A stretch of 64,000 bases of DNA from HXMU1420-13 sp965229525 (GTDB lineage Bacteria > Bacteroidota > Rhodothermia > Balneolales > Balneolaceae), in the NCBI GenBank assembly GCA_965229525.1, contig OZ245886.1, positions 3,286,001 to 3,350,000 on the forward strand. Reading direction: 5' to 3'. This document shows positions 8,935 through 18,599 of the stretch, piece by piece (the first letter of the stretch is position 1; the number at the start of each line of letters is the position of its first letter). The notes beneath the pieces are model-generated. The model had not been told where the DNA came from. It did no database searches and saw only the letters and a program-made list of their open reading frames with translations. The position numbers were made by a program, and so were the translations under genes.

Positions 8935-8996
8935 GTCATCGCGAGGAGGCAATGAAGCGACAAAACACTCCGGTTAAATCGACGCGGCGATCTCTT
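8935..8996. repeat. Intergenic repeat of the 'GTCATCGCGAGGAG' type
   Basis: The gap between the AraC gene and the Cu+ ATPase contains 'GTCATCGCGAGGAGGC', 'GAAGCGACAAAAC' and 'GCGGCGATCTC', a known style of dispersed intergenic repeat in which the ends are imperfectly complementary. No second full copy of this type is in the window, though other GTCAT-starting repeats are. It lies downstream of the regulator and upstream of the ATPase, so it could affect read-through between them. Confidence 0.5.
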
Positions 8997-9086
8997 CAAA
9001 TTGACTAAGATTACTTAATCGACTTTTAACTTATGCTTTTTATAATTGTCATCTCCTCGTAAAGACGGCTAAAAAAGGTTGAACTA

Positions 9087-9659
9087 TCATAACTTATCAA
9101 TTGCTTTTCGAGGCTTATCCATAAGTTTACGAAATTCAGAAGGGGTTAGTCCGGTTTCCGCTTTAAACTGATTAGATAGATATTGAGAGCTACTGTAACC
9201 AAGCTTGTAAGCAATTTCGGAAATCGTCATTTCCCCATATACAAGCAGTTCCTTAGCTCGTTCAATGCGTTGAAGAATTACATATTTCTCGATGGTTCGC
9301 CCTTCAACCTTCGAGAACAAAGAACTAAGATAGGAATAGCTCTTCCGCAGATTATTCTCAAGAAATGTAGAAATATTCAATTGCTCAATCTCACTCGAAT
9401 TGTGGTGAACATGTTGAATAACCAAGGTTTTAATAAGATTGATAAGCTTGGATTGATCATCGTCAATTAACTCAAAACCCTCCTTATTCAAGGCTTCTGC
9501 AATTGCTTTACGATTTATTTCGATATCAGACTCGATGAACGCTTTTCCCAATTCTAACGATAACACGCTAAACCCATGTTGATCTAATATGTCGCCAACT
9601 ACTTTAAGGCAGCGGCCACAAACCATATTTTTGATATGTAATTGAGCAGAGTAAAGCAT
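9087..9659 (-). CDS. HMA-AraC fusion transcriptional regulator, probable copper sensor
   Basis: 190 residues. The N-terminus (about 5-70) looks like a heavy-metal-associated domain with CxxC at 14-17 ('NMVCGRC'). The C-terminal half is an AraC/XylS DNA-binding domain with two helix-turn-helices; 'SEIAYKLGYSSSQYLSNQFK' and 'TGLTPSEFR' are typical. It is encoded on the same strand directly upstream of the Cu+ ATPase operon, separated by a 259-bp gap carrying a repeat. I infer direct sensing of cytosolic Cu+ through the CxxC and control of the copper genes. The binding site is not identifiable from this sequence alone. Confidence 0.85.
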   Translation of the reverse strand: MLYSAQLHIKNMVCGRCLKVVGDILDQHGFSVLSLELGKAFIESDIEINRKAIAEALNKEGFELIDDDQSKLINLIKTLVIQHVHHNSSEIEQLNISTFLENNLRKSYSYLSSLFSKVEGRTIEKYVILQRIERAKELLVYGEMTISEIAYKLGYSSSQYLSNQFKAETGLTPSEFRKLMDKPRKAIDKL

Positions 9660-9791
9660 CCGATGAAATGTAATAAAGTGTATGGCAATTATTTATGAAT
9701 ATTTTATGAAGTATGATCCTTTAAATATCAAATAAAAATATGAGCTTAAGGTTTAAAATTCATAGATTATCCAGAATTCAAATCTATTACC

Positions 9792-12700
9792 ATGTACAAT
9801 AAGTTTTTCGGGTTACTATTCGTTTTATTATTCATTTCATTTTCTAATGCAAACGCTAATCTCAATGAAAATGGAGAGGCACAAATATCATTATCAACAA
9901 CAAGTCTGGATTTAGGTGAAATATTTCTAAATGATTCCAGAATTAATCGCGTAACATTAGTAAATACTGGAGATGAAGAACTTATTCTTGGTCCACTTAG
10001 CAATTCGCATGACTATATAAGCGCTTTCTATGCCGGTGGGAATTCTATCGGTGGTATTGTTCTTTCTGCCGCAGATTCTATTGATATCTTTGTGCTACTA
10101 TCGGCAGATTCTTTAGGTGTTTATAACGACCAGATTACCATAACTAGTTCTGTTCAATCTGTAGCATTTAATGTCACTGCTAGTGTCGTTAATCCACCTG
10201 TGGCTACAGTATCTCCAGACTCTATTTACTACAGTTTAAATTCTGGTGATTTCAGGGAAGATCAATTATCCATTTCAAACACCGGGGAGGCAAATCTTCA
10301 TTATTCCATCGCCATAAAATATGGGCTGGAATCACAAATGGAATTTGTATCCGAGGTTTTTGAAAGTGATCTCGGGTTTATACCCAAAAGTGAAAGTACA
10401 CCAGAAAATTTTACTGATTTCAGAAATGAATATATCTCAAAACCAGATGCAACAGGCTTTCTTAATACAGTAGTAGACCCAAAAGATCCGCCGATTGAAG
10501 ACGTGCTTGTACACTTTTCTGACGATCTACAATCTGTTGCTGATATAATTCAAAACCGTTTTGATTTCTTCGATGGAGATTTTGGAAACAGGATCAACGA
10601 TGGTGGAAACGATATGTATGATGGGGGCAATTACCTTTACGTTGACGGTTATCACCTGGACTACTCAAATTATACTTTAAATAATTTCAATACAGGTGAC
10701 TTTGAACTACAGTATTTCACTGCAAAAGCTAATGGGTTGTTTACATTTGTAGCAGATTTTAGTGACGTCCAATACTTTTACATTAATGGTAATCTAGGAG
10801 CCGATGGTTCTGGGAGTGTTCGTGTATCACAATTCCAGGTAGAAGTAGCCAGTAGAACTTTTCAGGTGTTTACAAAGCAAGTGTATAATGCGGGTGATCC
10901 TTCTGTAAATCATATTGTAATTTTTGAAGATGATAATCAGATCACGCAACAGTACGATACTTATACAGGTAGTGATTTCAATTATTTCGAAGGTTTTGAT
11001 CCTGATACCAGAGCGTATTTCATCTTGTTTGCGGGTGAAAACGGCAAAGAATTCTCTCAGAATGAATTCATGACAATCACAGAATCATACTTAGATCTAT
11101 TGGAACTTCAACCACCGTTTGTTTCGATTGATGAAAACCTACTTACAGGAGTATTGGAGCAAGATGAATCAACTGATATTCCAATAGTCATAAACACAGC
11201 CGGACTGATAACAGATACCTACAATGCAGATATCTTAGTTACCACAAATGATCCTGCTCTTTTAGCCACCGATGTATCTGTTAAGCTAGATGTAACTGGA
11301 ACCCCTGGAATCGAGGTGTTACCAGGAGATGTGAACTTTGGAAATGTTTTTCTAAATGATTCAACCACAAGAACCATTGAAATCACAAATTCCGGTGTAT
11401 CTCCATTATTGATTTCTGATGCTGTATTTGATAGAAGTGAATTCGTTTTTGCTGATACTATTTCATTTCCACTCCAGTTAGAAGCAAATCAATCGATTGA
11501 AACTCAAATTCAATTCAAACCAGTTGAAGTGACTGATGCAAGCTCCGTTCTTACATTTAGCTCGAACGACCCAAATGATTCATTATACACCATTAATTTA
11601 GCTGCATTTGGAGTAGAACCACCGGTTATCACAGTTGACCCAACCGAACTAGCTTTTACATTAAACTCAGGTGATTCGTTAGAAAGCTCTTTCACCATTT
11701 CTAATGTCGGAGAAAGTGACTTGTATTATAACCTGGAACACGGTACCGTTTCTACTTTTGGTGGAGGTATAGGAAATAAAAATAAAGTGTATTTCTCGGG
11801 TCAACAAGTAGGTGGTGGTACAAACAATGCATACGGTACCATCTTCGAATATGATATAATTAGGGAAGAATACACCGATACGATCTACATTGATGTTTTA
11901 CGAAACAATAACTATTTCGTTGAAAGAATGTCAGTTACAGATGATGTTATATATCTCTCAAATCCATTAAATCAATATCAAATACTATATTTTGATTTAA
12001 AAACCAGAGAGCAAGGGGTTTATTACGAAAATACCACCTATCGATTTTTTACAGTTGCCAGTACAAATAACTACGTATATGCACTCACTTACAACCAGGG
12101 TACTTACGTTCATAAATTTGATTTGCAAACCGCAGAATTCATTTCAGACTATGAATATACCCAGTCTTGGTGGGATTTTGCTGCTATAGATGATGATCTC
12201 TTTTATGCTATTTCATATCCTAGAAGCGTTGGAATTATTGATTTAGCCAATACACAAGATTCTTTGATAGCCGAGATTAATACTAATGATGAATACTATC
12301 ATATCGCATCTGCCGGAAATGAGGGTAGCGTTTATCTTGCCGGTTATTCGAATACAGGACAACAGGGAATTTTCCTTGTAGATATTGAAAGTGCAGGGGT
12401 TATAGATACCGTTGCTGCAAATCAATTTGATCATATATTAGGATTAACTACTCAATATGGTAGTTCTGGCAACTATTTCACCTTATTAAGTCAAGAATCT
12501 GATACTATTGGAGTTGGATTATCGAAGGATGTGAATTTCAAGCTGAATGCCAATGACATGTTGGGTGGTATTTATAATTCTCAGTTTGTCATCAGCTCAA
12601 ATGATCCACTGAACAGAGAATTAACCGTGCCTCTCGAATTTACTGTGGTTGGCATTCCGGAAATTAATGTTCTGCCCGATACAGCCTACTTCGAAGATAC

Positions 12701-15644
12701 ATATATCGGTGATACTGATGCTTCACCTATATTAATTGAAAACCCCGGAACTGATACACTTAGAATTACGGGTATTACTTTTTCTGATGCACAATTCCTA
12801 TCAGAGAATGAGTTACCGATTATCGTAGCTCCAAGAGATTTCGTTGAAATTGATATTCTGTTTCGGCCTACTCAATCCGGTGAACAATCATCCTCAGTAA
12901 CCTTCGAAAGTAACGTTACAACCAATCCGGATTTTACTATTCAGGCAAATGCTATTGGTTTGGATCCTCCGGTAATCTTGGTCGATAATCAGCCAATCAC
13001 AGAAACCGTAGCTGCAGGTGATTCAGTATCGGGTGCGATTACAATATCCAATGATGGGCTTGGTGATTTGAATTATAGTATAAAAGTAACTTCAGGACTG
13101 GAATTAGGCGAGGAGTTCGGTGCAGATGCAAAACAAATACGTACACCAGATTTCAAAACTACTTTAAGTTCAGAAGGTGACCGGATATTTGGAATTGGGT
13201 TTCTTGAAAATTCAACTTTTCTACAAATTGTTGAAATTTCAGGCGAGGATGGATCTTTCATCAATGCTATCCCAACATTTGCAACACGTCTTTACGGACC
13301 TGAAGGTCTGGCCTTCGATTCTGAATATTTATACTTCTTTTCACCAGGGGATAATTCAAGAATATCTGTGTATGACCCAATCGAAAATGTGGAAGTAAGG
13401 ACTTTAACAATTCCATTCAGGTCTTATGATGCATTAGCGCATTCCGGAGAAGTATTATATGCATTAGACTACAATAATGATGTTATCTATGGATTTGATC
13501 CTGAAGATGGTACGGAACTAGTTTCGCTATATGTTGGTGAGGGAATAGTGGGTGGAATGACATTCGGTGGAGAACGTGGAACCATTTTCGTTTCGAACGG
13601 GGGAAGTCTTATTTACGAAGTTGATGTAGATTCTGGATCCGTTATCAATTCAATTCCGTCACCAAATGCAAATTTCGACGGGGGGCTAGGGTACTCGGTT
13701 TCTAATGGCGTCTTATATACCATAGCTTATAATGATGAAACGGGTAGCAATTCCATCTTTGAATTAAATCCTGATAATGGTGAGATAATCAGAACGTTTG
13801 ATACTGAAGCTAGTGGTGTGGCATTAGCATCCAACGAAGCTGGAGGTCCACCATTCGTTGCGATTAAAAGTCCATTAACCGGTACAGTAGAACCTTCAGA
13901 ATCTGTAGATATCAATTATACCTTAAGGTCAGAAGGTTTATTTGGTGGCGATTATTTCGCTGATATAGTAATAGAAAGCAACGATATCTCAAGCCCAGAG
14001 ATTAATATCCCCATTGAATTTACGGTAATTGGAGAACCACAACTTGCGGTTTATATCGACACGCTTTATTTCGGAAGTGTTATTTCTGGAAACACCCAAA
14101 CTAAAGCAATTACGTTAGGAAATATTGGAAATTCAGAACTGGTTATTGATGATATCAGAATTGAGGGGGATGAGTTTTCTATAGATTCTTTAATTACGCC
14201 ATTCTCAATTAAACCGTTTGATTCATTAAATATAATTGTTCGATATGAAGCAACTGATGAAATTGGTTTTGATTTCGGTGAGTTAACTATCGAGAGTAAT
14301 AGCGTTGATTCTTCAACTACAACTGTTCAACTGAAAGGAGAAACGCTATTTGGTGCCTTTGCATCATTTGAAAAAATGACCATTGAAACAACACTCGAAC
14401 AAGGTGATACCACTAGTTATTCGATGGAGATTACAAACAATGGTGATGTTGATCTGTTCATGTCACTTGGTTCTTATGATGGTTTAAGTACATCAACGAC
14501 AACTACTACAACTCAATCAACCGCATTTGGCAAAACTGTTTTGGTTATAGAAGACCAGGCATCATGGAATATTTCAGTGCATGAAGTTGTGGGAGGCCTT
14601 ATAAATGATACAGATTCACTGTTAGTTGTTAATAGTGCAACGGTTGGCAATTTAAACCTGGATGGTTTCGATATAATAATCACTGCTTCAGACCAGTCAT
14701 CGAACTATTATAGCAATCTCTATGATGTTAGTGGACAGATCGCAGATTTCGTACAAAATGGAGGAGTAATCTTCTATTCTGTATCCTATTCTGGATATAC
14801 ATTCCCACTTCCTGCAAGTATCGAAACCGTGGAGGATGGGTATATTGCTTTTCATGATATTGTGGATACATCGCATCCATTAATGGAAGGTTTACCCCTT
14901 GATTTCTTCAACAATGATGTGGGTAGCTTAAATACTTTTGATATTGAAACAGCAACTGTTGAAGTAAATACCATTCTTGAAGGTGCGGGTGGTGCTAGAC
15001 CAGTAATCATTGAATATCAATATGGGGAAGGTGTGGTACTTGGATCGACCTATGCGCTCGAATTCATGCACTATCGTGAAAATCTTAGTGTACAAAAACA
15101 AGAACTGTATATGAATGTGCTCGACTATGTATTGAATGAAATCAATCGAAAAGTGTCCTGGATTGAACATGGTAATGATAATATGGTCGTAGCTGCTGGT
15201 GCAACAGAAACCATTTCATTTACATTAAATGCAGAAGGCTTAGATGTTGGTGTGTATGAAGCCCATATCATGGCTGAGAGTAATCACCAAAGTGGTGACG
15301 GTTCAATGTTGATGGCGGATATTAGCCTTGAAGTGACTCAGGGGACTGCTATAGAAGATTATCTGTCAGGAATACCGACTGAACCTGAACTTTCTCAGAA
15401 TTACCCAAATCCTTTTAACCCAACTACAGCCATAAATTATGGTATTCCGGAAACTGGAAATGTTCGTTTAGTCGTCTTCAATCTACTGGGACAGGAAGTT
15501 CAGACATTGGTAAACTCTAACAGGCAGGCCGGTAGATATATCGCACGTTTTGATGCATCTAAACTCTCAAGTGGGATGTATTTTTTTCAATTATATCTTG
15601 ATGGCGATGTTGTGGAGACTAAGCAAATGATGCTTATTAAATAA
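9792..15644 (+). CDS. Giant T9SS-secreted protein with ASH-like/choice-of-anchor repeats, two propeller-like inserts and a GATase1-like domain
   Basis: 1,950 residues. A signal peptide (about 1-22) and a C-terminal type IX secretion tail (about 1855-1950, with 'YPNPFNP', 'LLGQEV' and 'LSSGMYFFQL') mark a surface or secreted protein. Between them, immunoglobulin-like ASH/choice-of-anchor modules repeat, each marked by 'FGNVFLNDS'-like strands, 'ITNSGVSPLLI'-like strands and 'SSNDP'. Inserts are a poorly recognisable segment (about 185-420), two beta-propeller-like segments (about 654-903 and 1103-1346), and an alpha/beta segment (about 1576-1786; 'KTVLVIEDQ', 'GGVIFYS', 'GEGVVLGSTYALEF') resembling a DUF4350/ThuA-type glutaminase-like fold. 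Possibly an adhesin or polymer-binding protein. It stands alone with its own terminator. Confidence 0.85.
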   Translation: MYNKFFGLLFVLLFISFSNANANLNENGEAQISLSTTSLDLGEIFLNDSRINRVTLVNTGDEELILGPLSNSHDYISAFYAGGNSIGGIVLSAADSIDIFVLLSADSLGVYNDQITITSSVQSVAFNVTASVVNPPVATVSPDSIYYSLNSGDFREDQLSISNTGEANLHYSIAIKYGLESQMEFVSEVFESDLGFIPKSESTPENFTDFRNEYISKPDATGFLNTVVDPKDPPIEDVLVHFSDDLQSVADIIQNRFDFFDGDFGNRINDGGNDMYDGGNYLYVDGYHLDYSNYTLNNFNTGDFELQYFTAKANGLFTFVADFSDVQYFYINGNLGADGSGSVRVSQFQVEVASRTFQVFTKQVYNAGDPSVNHIVIFEDDNQITQQYDTYTGSDFNYFEGFDPDTRAYFILFAGENGKEFSQNEFMTITESYLDLLELQPPFVSIDENLLTGVLEQDESTDIPIVINTAGLITDTYNADILVTTNDPALLATDVSVKLDVTGTPGIEVLPGDVNFGNVFLNDSTTRTIEITNSGVSPLLISDAVFDRSEFVFADTISFPLQLEANQSIETQIQFKPVEVTDASSVLTFSSNDPNDSLYTINLAAFGVEPPVITVDPTELAFTLNSGDSLESSFTISNVGESDLYYNLEHGTVSTFGGGIGNKNKVYFSGQQVGGGTNNAYGTIFEYDIIREEYTDTIYIDVLRNNNYFVERMSVTDDVIYLSNPLNQYQILYFDLKTREQGVYYENTTYRFFTVASTNNYVYALTYNQGTYVHKFDLQTAEFISDYEYTQSWWDFAAIDDDLFYAISYPRSVGIIDLANTQDSLIAEINTNDEYYHIASAGNEGSVYLAGYSNTGQQGIFLVDIESAGVIDTVAANQFDHILGLTTQYGSSGNYFTLLSQESDTIGVGLSKDVNFKLNANDMLGGIYNSQFVISSNDPLNRELTVPLEFTVVGIPEINVLPDTAYFEDTYIGDTDASPILIENPGTDTLRITGITFSDAQFLSENELPIIVAPRDFVEIDILFRPTQSGEQSSSVTFESNVTTNPDFTIQANAIGLDPPVILVDNQPITETVAAGDSVSGAITISNDGLGDLNYSIKVTSGLELGEEFGADAKQIRTPDFKTTLSSEGDRIFGIGFLENSTFLQIVEISGEDGSFINAIPTFATRLYGPEGLAFDSEYLYFFSPGDNSRISVYDPIENVEVRTLTIPFRSYDALAHSGEVLYALDYNNDVIYGFDPEDGTELVSLYVGEGIVGGMTFGGERGTIFVSNGGSLIYEVDVDSGSVINSIPSPNANFDGGLGYSVSNGVLYTIAYNDETGSNSIFELNPDNGEIIRTFDTEASGVALASNEAGGPPFVAIKSPLTGTVEPSESVDINYTLRSEGLFGGDYFADIVIESNDISSPEINIPIEFTVIGEPQLAVYIDTLYFGSVISGNTQTKAITLGNIGNSELVIDDIRIEGDEFSIDSLITPFSIKPFDSLNIIVRYEATDEIGFDFGELTIESNSVDSSTTTVQLKGETLFGAFASFEKMTIETTLEQGDTTSYSMEITNNGDVDLFMSLGSYDGLSTSTTTTTTQSTAFGKTVLVIEDQASWNISVHEVVGGLINDTDSLLVVNSATVGNLNLDGFDIIITASDQSSNYYSNLYDVSGQIADFVQNGGVIFYSVSYSGYTFPLPASIETVEDGYIAFHDIVDTSHPLMEGLPLDFFNNDVGSLNTFDIETATVEVNTILEGAGGARPVIIEYQYGEGVVLGSTYALEFMHYRENLSVQKQELYMNVLDYVLNEINRKVSWIEHGNDNMVVAAGATETISFTLNAEGLDVGVYEAHIMAESNHQSGDGSMLMADISLEVTQGTAIEDYLSGIPTEPELSQNYPNPFNPTTAINYGIPETGNVRLVVFNLLGQEVQTLVNSNRQAGRYIARFDASKLSSGMYFFQLYLDGDVVETKQMMLIK

Positions 15645-15653
15645 CATCAATTA

Positions 15654-15686
15654 AACCCCATCGCGAATAAACGGTGGGGTTCTTTT
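15654..15686 (+). terminator. Intrinsic terminator after the giant T9SS protein gene
   Basis: A 7-bp inverted repeat (AACCCCA / TGGGGTT) around a 14-nt loop is followed by CTTTT, starting 10 bp after the stop codon. Seen directly in the sequence. Confidence 0.8.
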
Positions 15687-15735
15687 GTGCATTCTTTCGG
15701 TTTTTGATTAGCTTCACCCAAATTCAAAAATTGAT

Positions 15736-17328
15736 ATGCATTTACGATCATTCTTCTCTCTAAGTTTTTTAACTCTAATCTCTTTTAGCGCGTGTGCTCA
15801 AACCGCTGAAATCACCTATCCACCTGAATTTGAAGAATCTTTTCCGATCTATGAAAAGGCTTTAGGTGATTTTACGCATCCTATTTCGACGGATAATGAA
15901 GTGGTACAGAAGTACTTTGATCAGGGTTTTCAGATGATGTACGCATTTACTCCGGAAGATGCAGCTCGTTCATTTCGCGAAGCGTGGAAATTAGATCCTG
16001 AATGTGCGATTTGTTATTGGGGGGAAGCCTGGTCATGGGGATCTTATCTAAATGGTAGAATGCGAGCAGACGATTCACCTCGTGCATATGCTGCCATTCA
16101 AAAAGCGGTTGAGTTGGCCAATGCAGGTCATGCTACAGAAAAAGAAAAAGATTTCATCGAAACAATGGCTGTTCGTTATGCGGCAGACTTTAATGAGGAC
16201 GAACAAAAAACTCGAGATAGTTTATACGCTAAAGCAGCAGGAGAATTGTACGAAAAGTATCCAAATGATCTGGATGCCGGTACTTTTTATGGAGAAGCAT
16301 TATTTCTGCTCGAACCTAGACGTGGTTACCGCGACATCATCGACGAAGATGTTAGGAAGATTCATGCTGTTCTTGAAAATGTATTAGAACAGGATATCAA
16401 ACATCCCGGAGCATGTCATTTGTACATTCATGCAACTGAATCTACGACCGAGCCTGAGAAGGCAGAAGCTTGTTCTGAATACATTGGGACATCAATACCT
16501 GGTGCAAGTCATATCAATCATATGCCTTCACATACCTGGAATGAAATTGGTCGCTGGGGTGATGCGGTAACAGCAAATATCATGGCCTGGCATTCAGATC
16601 AGAAAGAAGCAGTTGGAGAAGGGTTTGCCATTTATCCGAGTCACAATCTGCACATGCTGTTGTTTGCAGGGGCTATGGATGGTCAGAGTGGGGTTTCAAC
16701 TCAAGCCGGACGTGATTACACGAAACTGACCGGCAATAACATGTATGAGTTTCAAACACTCATTCGGTTTGGTAGATATGATGAAGTATTTCGAATCACA
16801 GAACGACAAGATTATGATGTGGCCGCAGGAATGTTTGATTTCGCCTGGGGATATGCATTAGCAAAAGAAGGAGAGATTGATTCAGCTAAGTTTTACCTAA
16901 ATCGTTTAACTGAATTAGCCGACTCTACAACTCAGAGATTTAGATTCCATCAGGGTTCCGTGTTGCTTAGTACAGTATCAGGTATTTTGAAAGGAGAGAT
17001 TTCATGGTTAGAAGGGGATATAGATGCTGCGATAGATGCATTTACTCAAGCGGTTGAAATTGAAGACGGACTGGATTACGATGAACCGGAGCCATTGATA
17101 TTTGCAGCCAGACATTGGTTAGGTGCGGCTTATCTGGAAATCGAGGATTTCGAAAAAGCAGAAGAAGTATATCGTTTATCACTAGAAGATCACCCAAATA
17201 ATGGCTGGTCATATTTTGGGTTGCTTCAGGCTTTAAAAGGACAGGGAATTGAAGACGCTGAACTCCAAGCAAAATTCGATGCCAGCTGGGAAAGATCAGA
17301 TACCTGGATAAGAGGGAGTAAGTTTTAA
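15736..17328 (+). CDS. TPR-repeat exported protein, possible lipoprotein
   Basis: 530 residues. The N-terminal hydrophobic stretch ends at 'SFSAC' (Cys20), a near-consensus lipobox, so the protein is exported and perhaps lipid-anchored. It belongs to a TPR family recognised by 'FDQGFQMMYAF..EDAARSFREA' and 'CAICYWGEAWSWG', with further repeats toward the C-terminus ('AADAFTQAVEI'-like, 'FEKAEEVYRLSLEDHPNNGWSYFGL'-like helices). Two Cys (about 92 and 95) and the His motif 'HINHMPSHTW' in the middle are distinctive, but their role is unknown. Independent transcription unit downstream of a terminator; convergent with the next gene, overlapping by 4 bp. Confidence 0.75.
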   Translation: MHLRSFFSLSFLTLISFSACAQTAEITYPPEFEESFPIYEKALGDFTHPISTDNEVVQKYFDQGFQMMYAFTPEDAARSFREAWKLDPECAICYWGEAWSWGSYLNGRMRADDSPRAYAAIQKAVELANAGHATEKEKDFIETMAVRYAADFNEDEQKTRDSLYAKAAGELYEKYPNDLDAGTFYGEALFLLEPRRGYRDIIDEDVRKIHAVLENVLEQDIKHPGACHLYIHATESTTEPEKAEACSEYIGTSIPGASHINHMPSHTWNEIGRWGDAVTANIMAWHSDQKEAVGEGFAIYPSHNLHMLLFAGAMDGQSGVSTQAGRDYTKLTGNNMYEFQTLIRFGRYDEVFRITERQDYDVAAGMFDFAWGYALAKEGEIDSAKFYLNRLTELADSTTQRFRFHQGSVLLSTVSGILKGEISWLEGDIDAAIDAFTQAVEIEDGLDYDEPEPLIFAARHWLGAAYLEIEDFEKAEEVYRLSLEDHPNNGWSYFGLLQALKGQGIEDAELQAKFDASWERSDTWIRGSKF

Positions 17329-18020
17329 TTTACTGGTACCTGAAGTTGAATAAATGGAATGGGGATAAAGAAGAATTCATTTTTTTCATTATAGTAATTA
17401 ATGAAACCCCCATGTAATAAACGATTTCTTCTAGTAAGAATTTGTGCTCCATATATCACAAGAATGCCATAATCATTTTCTTGGGATGAATAAAAAATAT
17501 CAGCTACGAATGCTGCATTTGTTTTCGTCTTATAGTATGCAGAAAAATTAAGCACAGTATATTCTCGTGGGTTATAGATAGATTCCTCGCCAATGAATGA
17601 ATCTTTAAAGTCGAAACGATAGATTGTTGTACTCAAATTTTTTGACCGATCTCCAACTGTAATTTTACCGAATAACGAAGCAACAGGATCGTTATCTTCT
17701 CCAACCCAATTAAAACCATAAAGGCCTCCTCCAGCAATGTGAACATTATTAGCAATTTTTGTTGATAGCTGCGATTCTAATACAATGGGAGTTAGGAGCC
17801 AATAAGATGTAATTCCCACCTGAATATTTTTAGATATACCATGGTAATATTGAGGTCCGAATAGATTCCAAACAACCATTCCATCTGATTGATCCAAAGA
17901 AACTGCACTATTGGACAAGAAATACTTTCCAGTGAAATATGCTTCATTCTCTTCTTGAGCGTTCACTGAAAAAGGTTGTACTAAAATGATGATGAAGTAA
18001 AGAGCCCTGAGAAACTTCAT
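17325..18020 (-). CDS. Secreted beta-barrel-like protein of unknown function
   Basis: 231 residues with a cleavable signal peptide ending near 'SVNAQ' (residue 22). The mature part has alternating hydrophobic and polar residues with many aromatic girdle residues and short turns, ending in 'FIQLQVPVN', consistent with a small outer-membrane barrel. I recognise no named family. It lies 30 bp downstream of the YjdI-type ferredoxin gene on the same strand and may share its transcript, although no functional link is apparent. Confidence 0.6.
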   Translation of the reverse strand: MKFLRALYFIIILVQPFSVNAQEENEAYFTGKYFLSNSAVSLDQSDGMVVWNLFGPQYYHGISKNIQVGITSYWLLTPIVLESQLSTKIANNVHIAGGGLYGFNWVGEDNDPVASLFGKITVGDRSKNLSTTIYRFDFKDSFIGEESIYNPREYTVLNFSAYYKTKTNAAFVADIFYSSQENDYGILVIYGAQILTRRNRLLHGGFINYYNEKNEFFFIPIPFIQLQVPVN

Positions 18021-18050
18021 ACCCTAATTTTGTTTCTGTTTCTTATTTAC

Positions 18051-18266
18051 TTAACTATCAGAATCAGAATAAACAATACTCAATGCACCCGAAGGGCATT
18101 TTGCAACCTGCTCGATGATTTCATCTCGAGTTGCACCTTCTGGGGTTATCCAGGGTCGACCTTTTGGGTCGAAGACTTTTGGAAGTCCACGAACGCAGTT
18201 ACCTGAGTGAGTGCATTTATCTGGCTCCCAGCCAATTTTAATGTCTTCTTTTGGATACGTTTTCAT
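18051..18266 (-). CDS. YjdI-type (4Fe-4S) mono-cluster protein (Fer4_19/DUF1271)
   Basis: 71 residues. The pattern 'CTHSGNCVRGLPKVFD' followed after about 30 residues by 'KCPSGALSI' is the signature of the small YjdI family, whose single Fe-S cluster is bound by these cysteines. The 'RPWITPEGA' segment between them is also typical. Such proteins often stand alone or are fused to CDGSH or N-acetyltransferase domains; neither occurs here. Cytosolic electron-transfer or redox-sensing role presumed. It sits downstream of the repeat-rich gap that ends the photolyase operon. Confidence 0.85.
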   Translation of the reverse strand: MKTYPKEDIKIGWEPDKCTHSGNCVRGLPKVFDPKGRPWITPEGATRDEIIEQVAKCPSGALSIVYSDSDS

Positions 18267-18326
18267 AGTAAAATCAATTTGTTGATAGTGCTAAGAAACT
18301 AATTCTTTGGGACAAAGTCATATAAT

Positions 18327-18438
18327 AACCCCTCTCTTTCTCTCCCCTAAACTTAGGGGAGAGGACTCATTAAATAATTTCAGATTGCAATCAATGAGTT
18401 CCCTCCCCTTGATTAAGGGGAGGGCTAGGGTGGGGTCG
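18327..18438. repeat. Intergenic hairpin repeat, copy 1
   Basis: Two stem-loops built from CTCCCCTAA...TTAGGGGAG and CTCCCCTT...AAGGGGAG, ending in 'GGCTAGGGTGGGGTCG'. A near-identical 110-bp copy in the same orientation lies at 21735-21844. The two copies differ mainly in the spacer between the hairpins. Confidence 0.9.
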
Positions 18439-18485
18439 TTTATTTTAAATTCATAGAAGAATTCACAAACGAATGTATCGAAAAA

Positions 18486-18511
18486 GTCATCCCTGCGAAG
18501 GCAGGGATCTG
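18486..18511. repeat. Short palindromic element (GTCATCCCTGC type)
   Basis: GTCATCCCTGCGAAGGCAGG... forms an 8-bp perfect stem (ATCCCTGC/GCAGGGAT) with a 4-nt loop. A related double hairpin lies at 20102-20148. Confidence 0.7.
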
Positions 18512-18540
18512 GATATAGAAAAAAACTAATTCTTACACAT

Positions 18541-18587
18541 ATGCTGAAACAAGCCTGTGCTGAACTTGATTCAGTATTCAGCATGAC
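18541..18587. repeat. 'TGAACTTGATTCAGTATTCA' intergenic element, copy 1
   Basis: The segment reading TGAAACAAGCCTGTGCTGAA and continuing to 'TCAGCATGAC' recurs in inverted orientation at 36044-36090 with only a few differences. Seen directly by comparing the two sites. Confidence 0.8.
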
Positions 18588-18599
18588 AGCTATCAATTA

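Larger units (their letters stand above)
18267..18599. other. 333-bp gene-free gap made almost entirely of intergenic repeats
   Basis: The gap holds, in order, a 112-bp hairpin repeat (18327-18438), a 'GTCATCCCTGCGAAGGCAGG' hairpin (18486-18511) and a 'TGCTGAACTTGATTCAGTAT' element (18541-18587). An open frame of 92 codons crosses it but is composed of repeat sequence, so I do not call it a gene. Confidence 0.8.

Noticed and set aside
18318..18596. Open frame of 92 codons on the minus strand
   Set aside because: It is composed of intergenic repeats and their hairpins; its product contains repeat-derived 'PLSLGERKRG'-like stretches.
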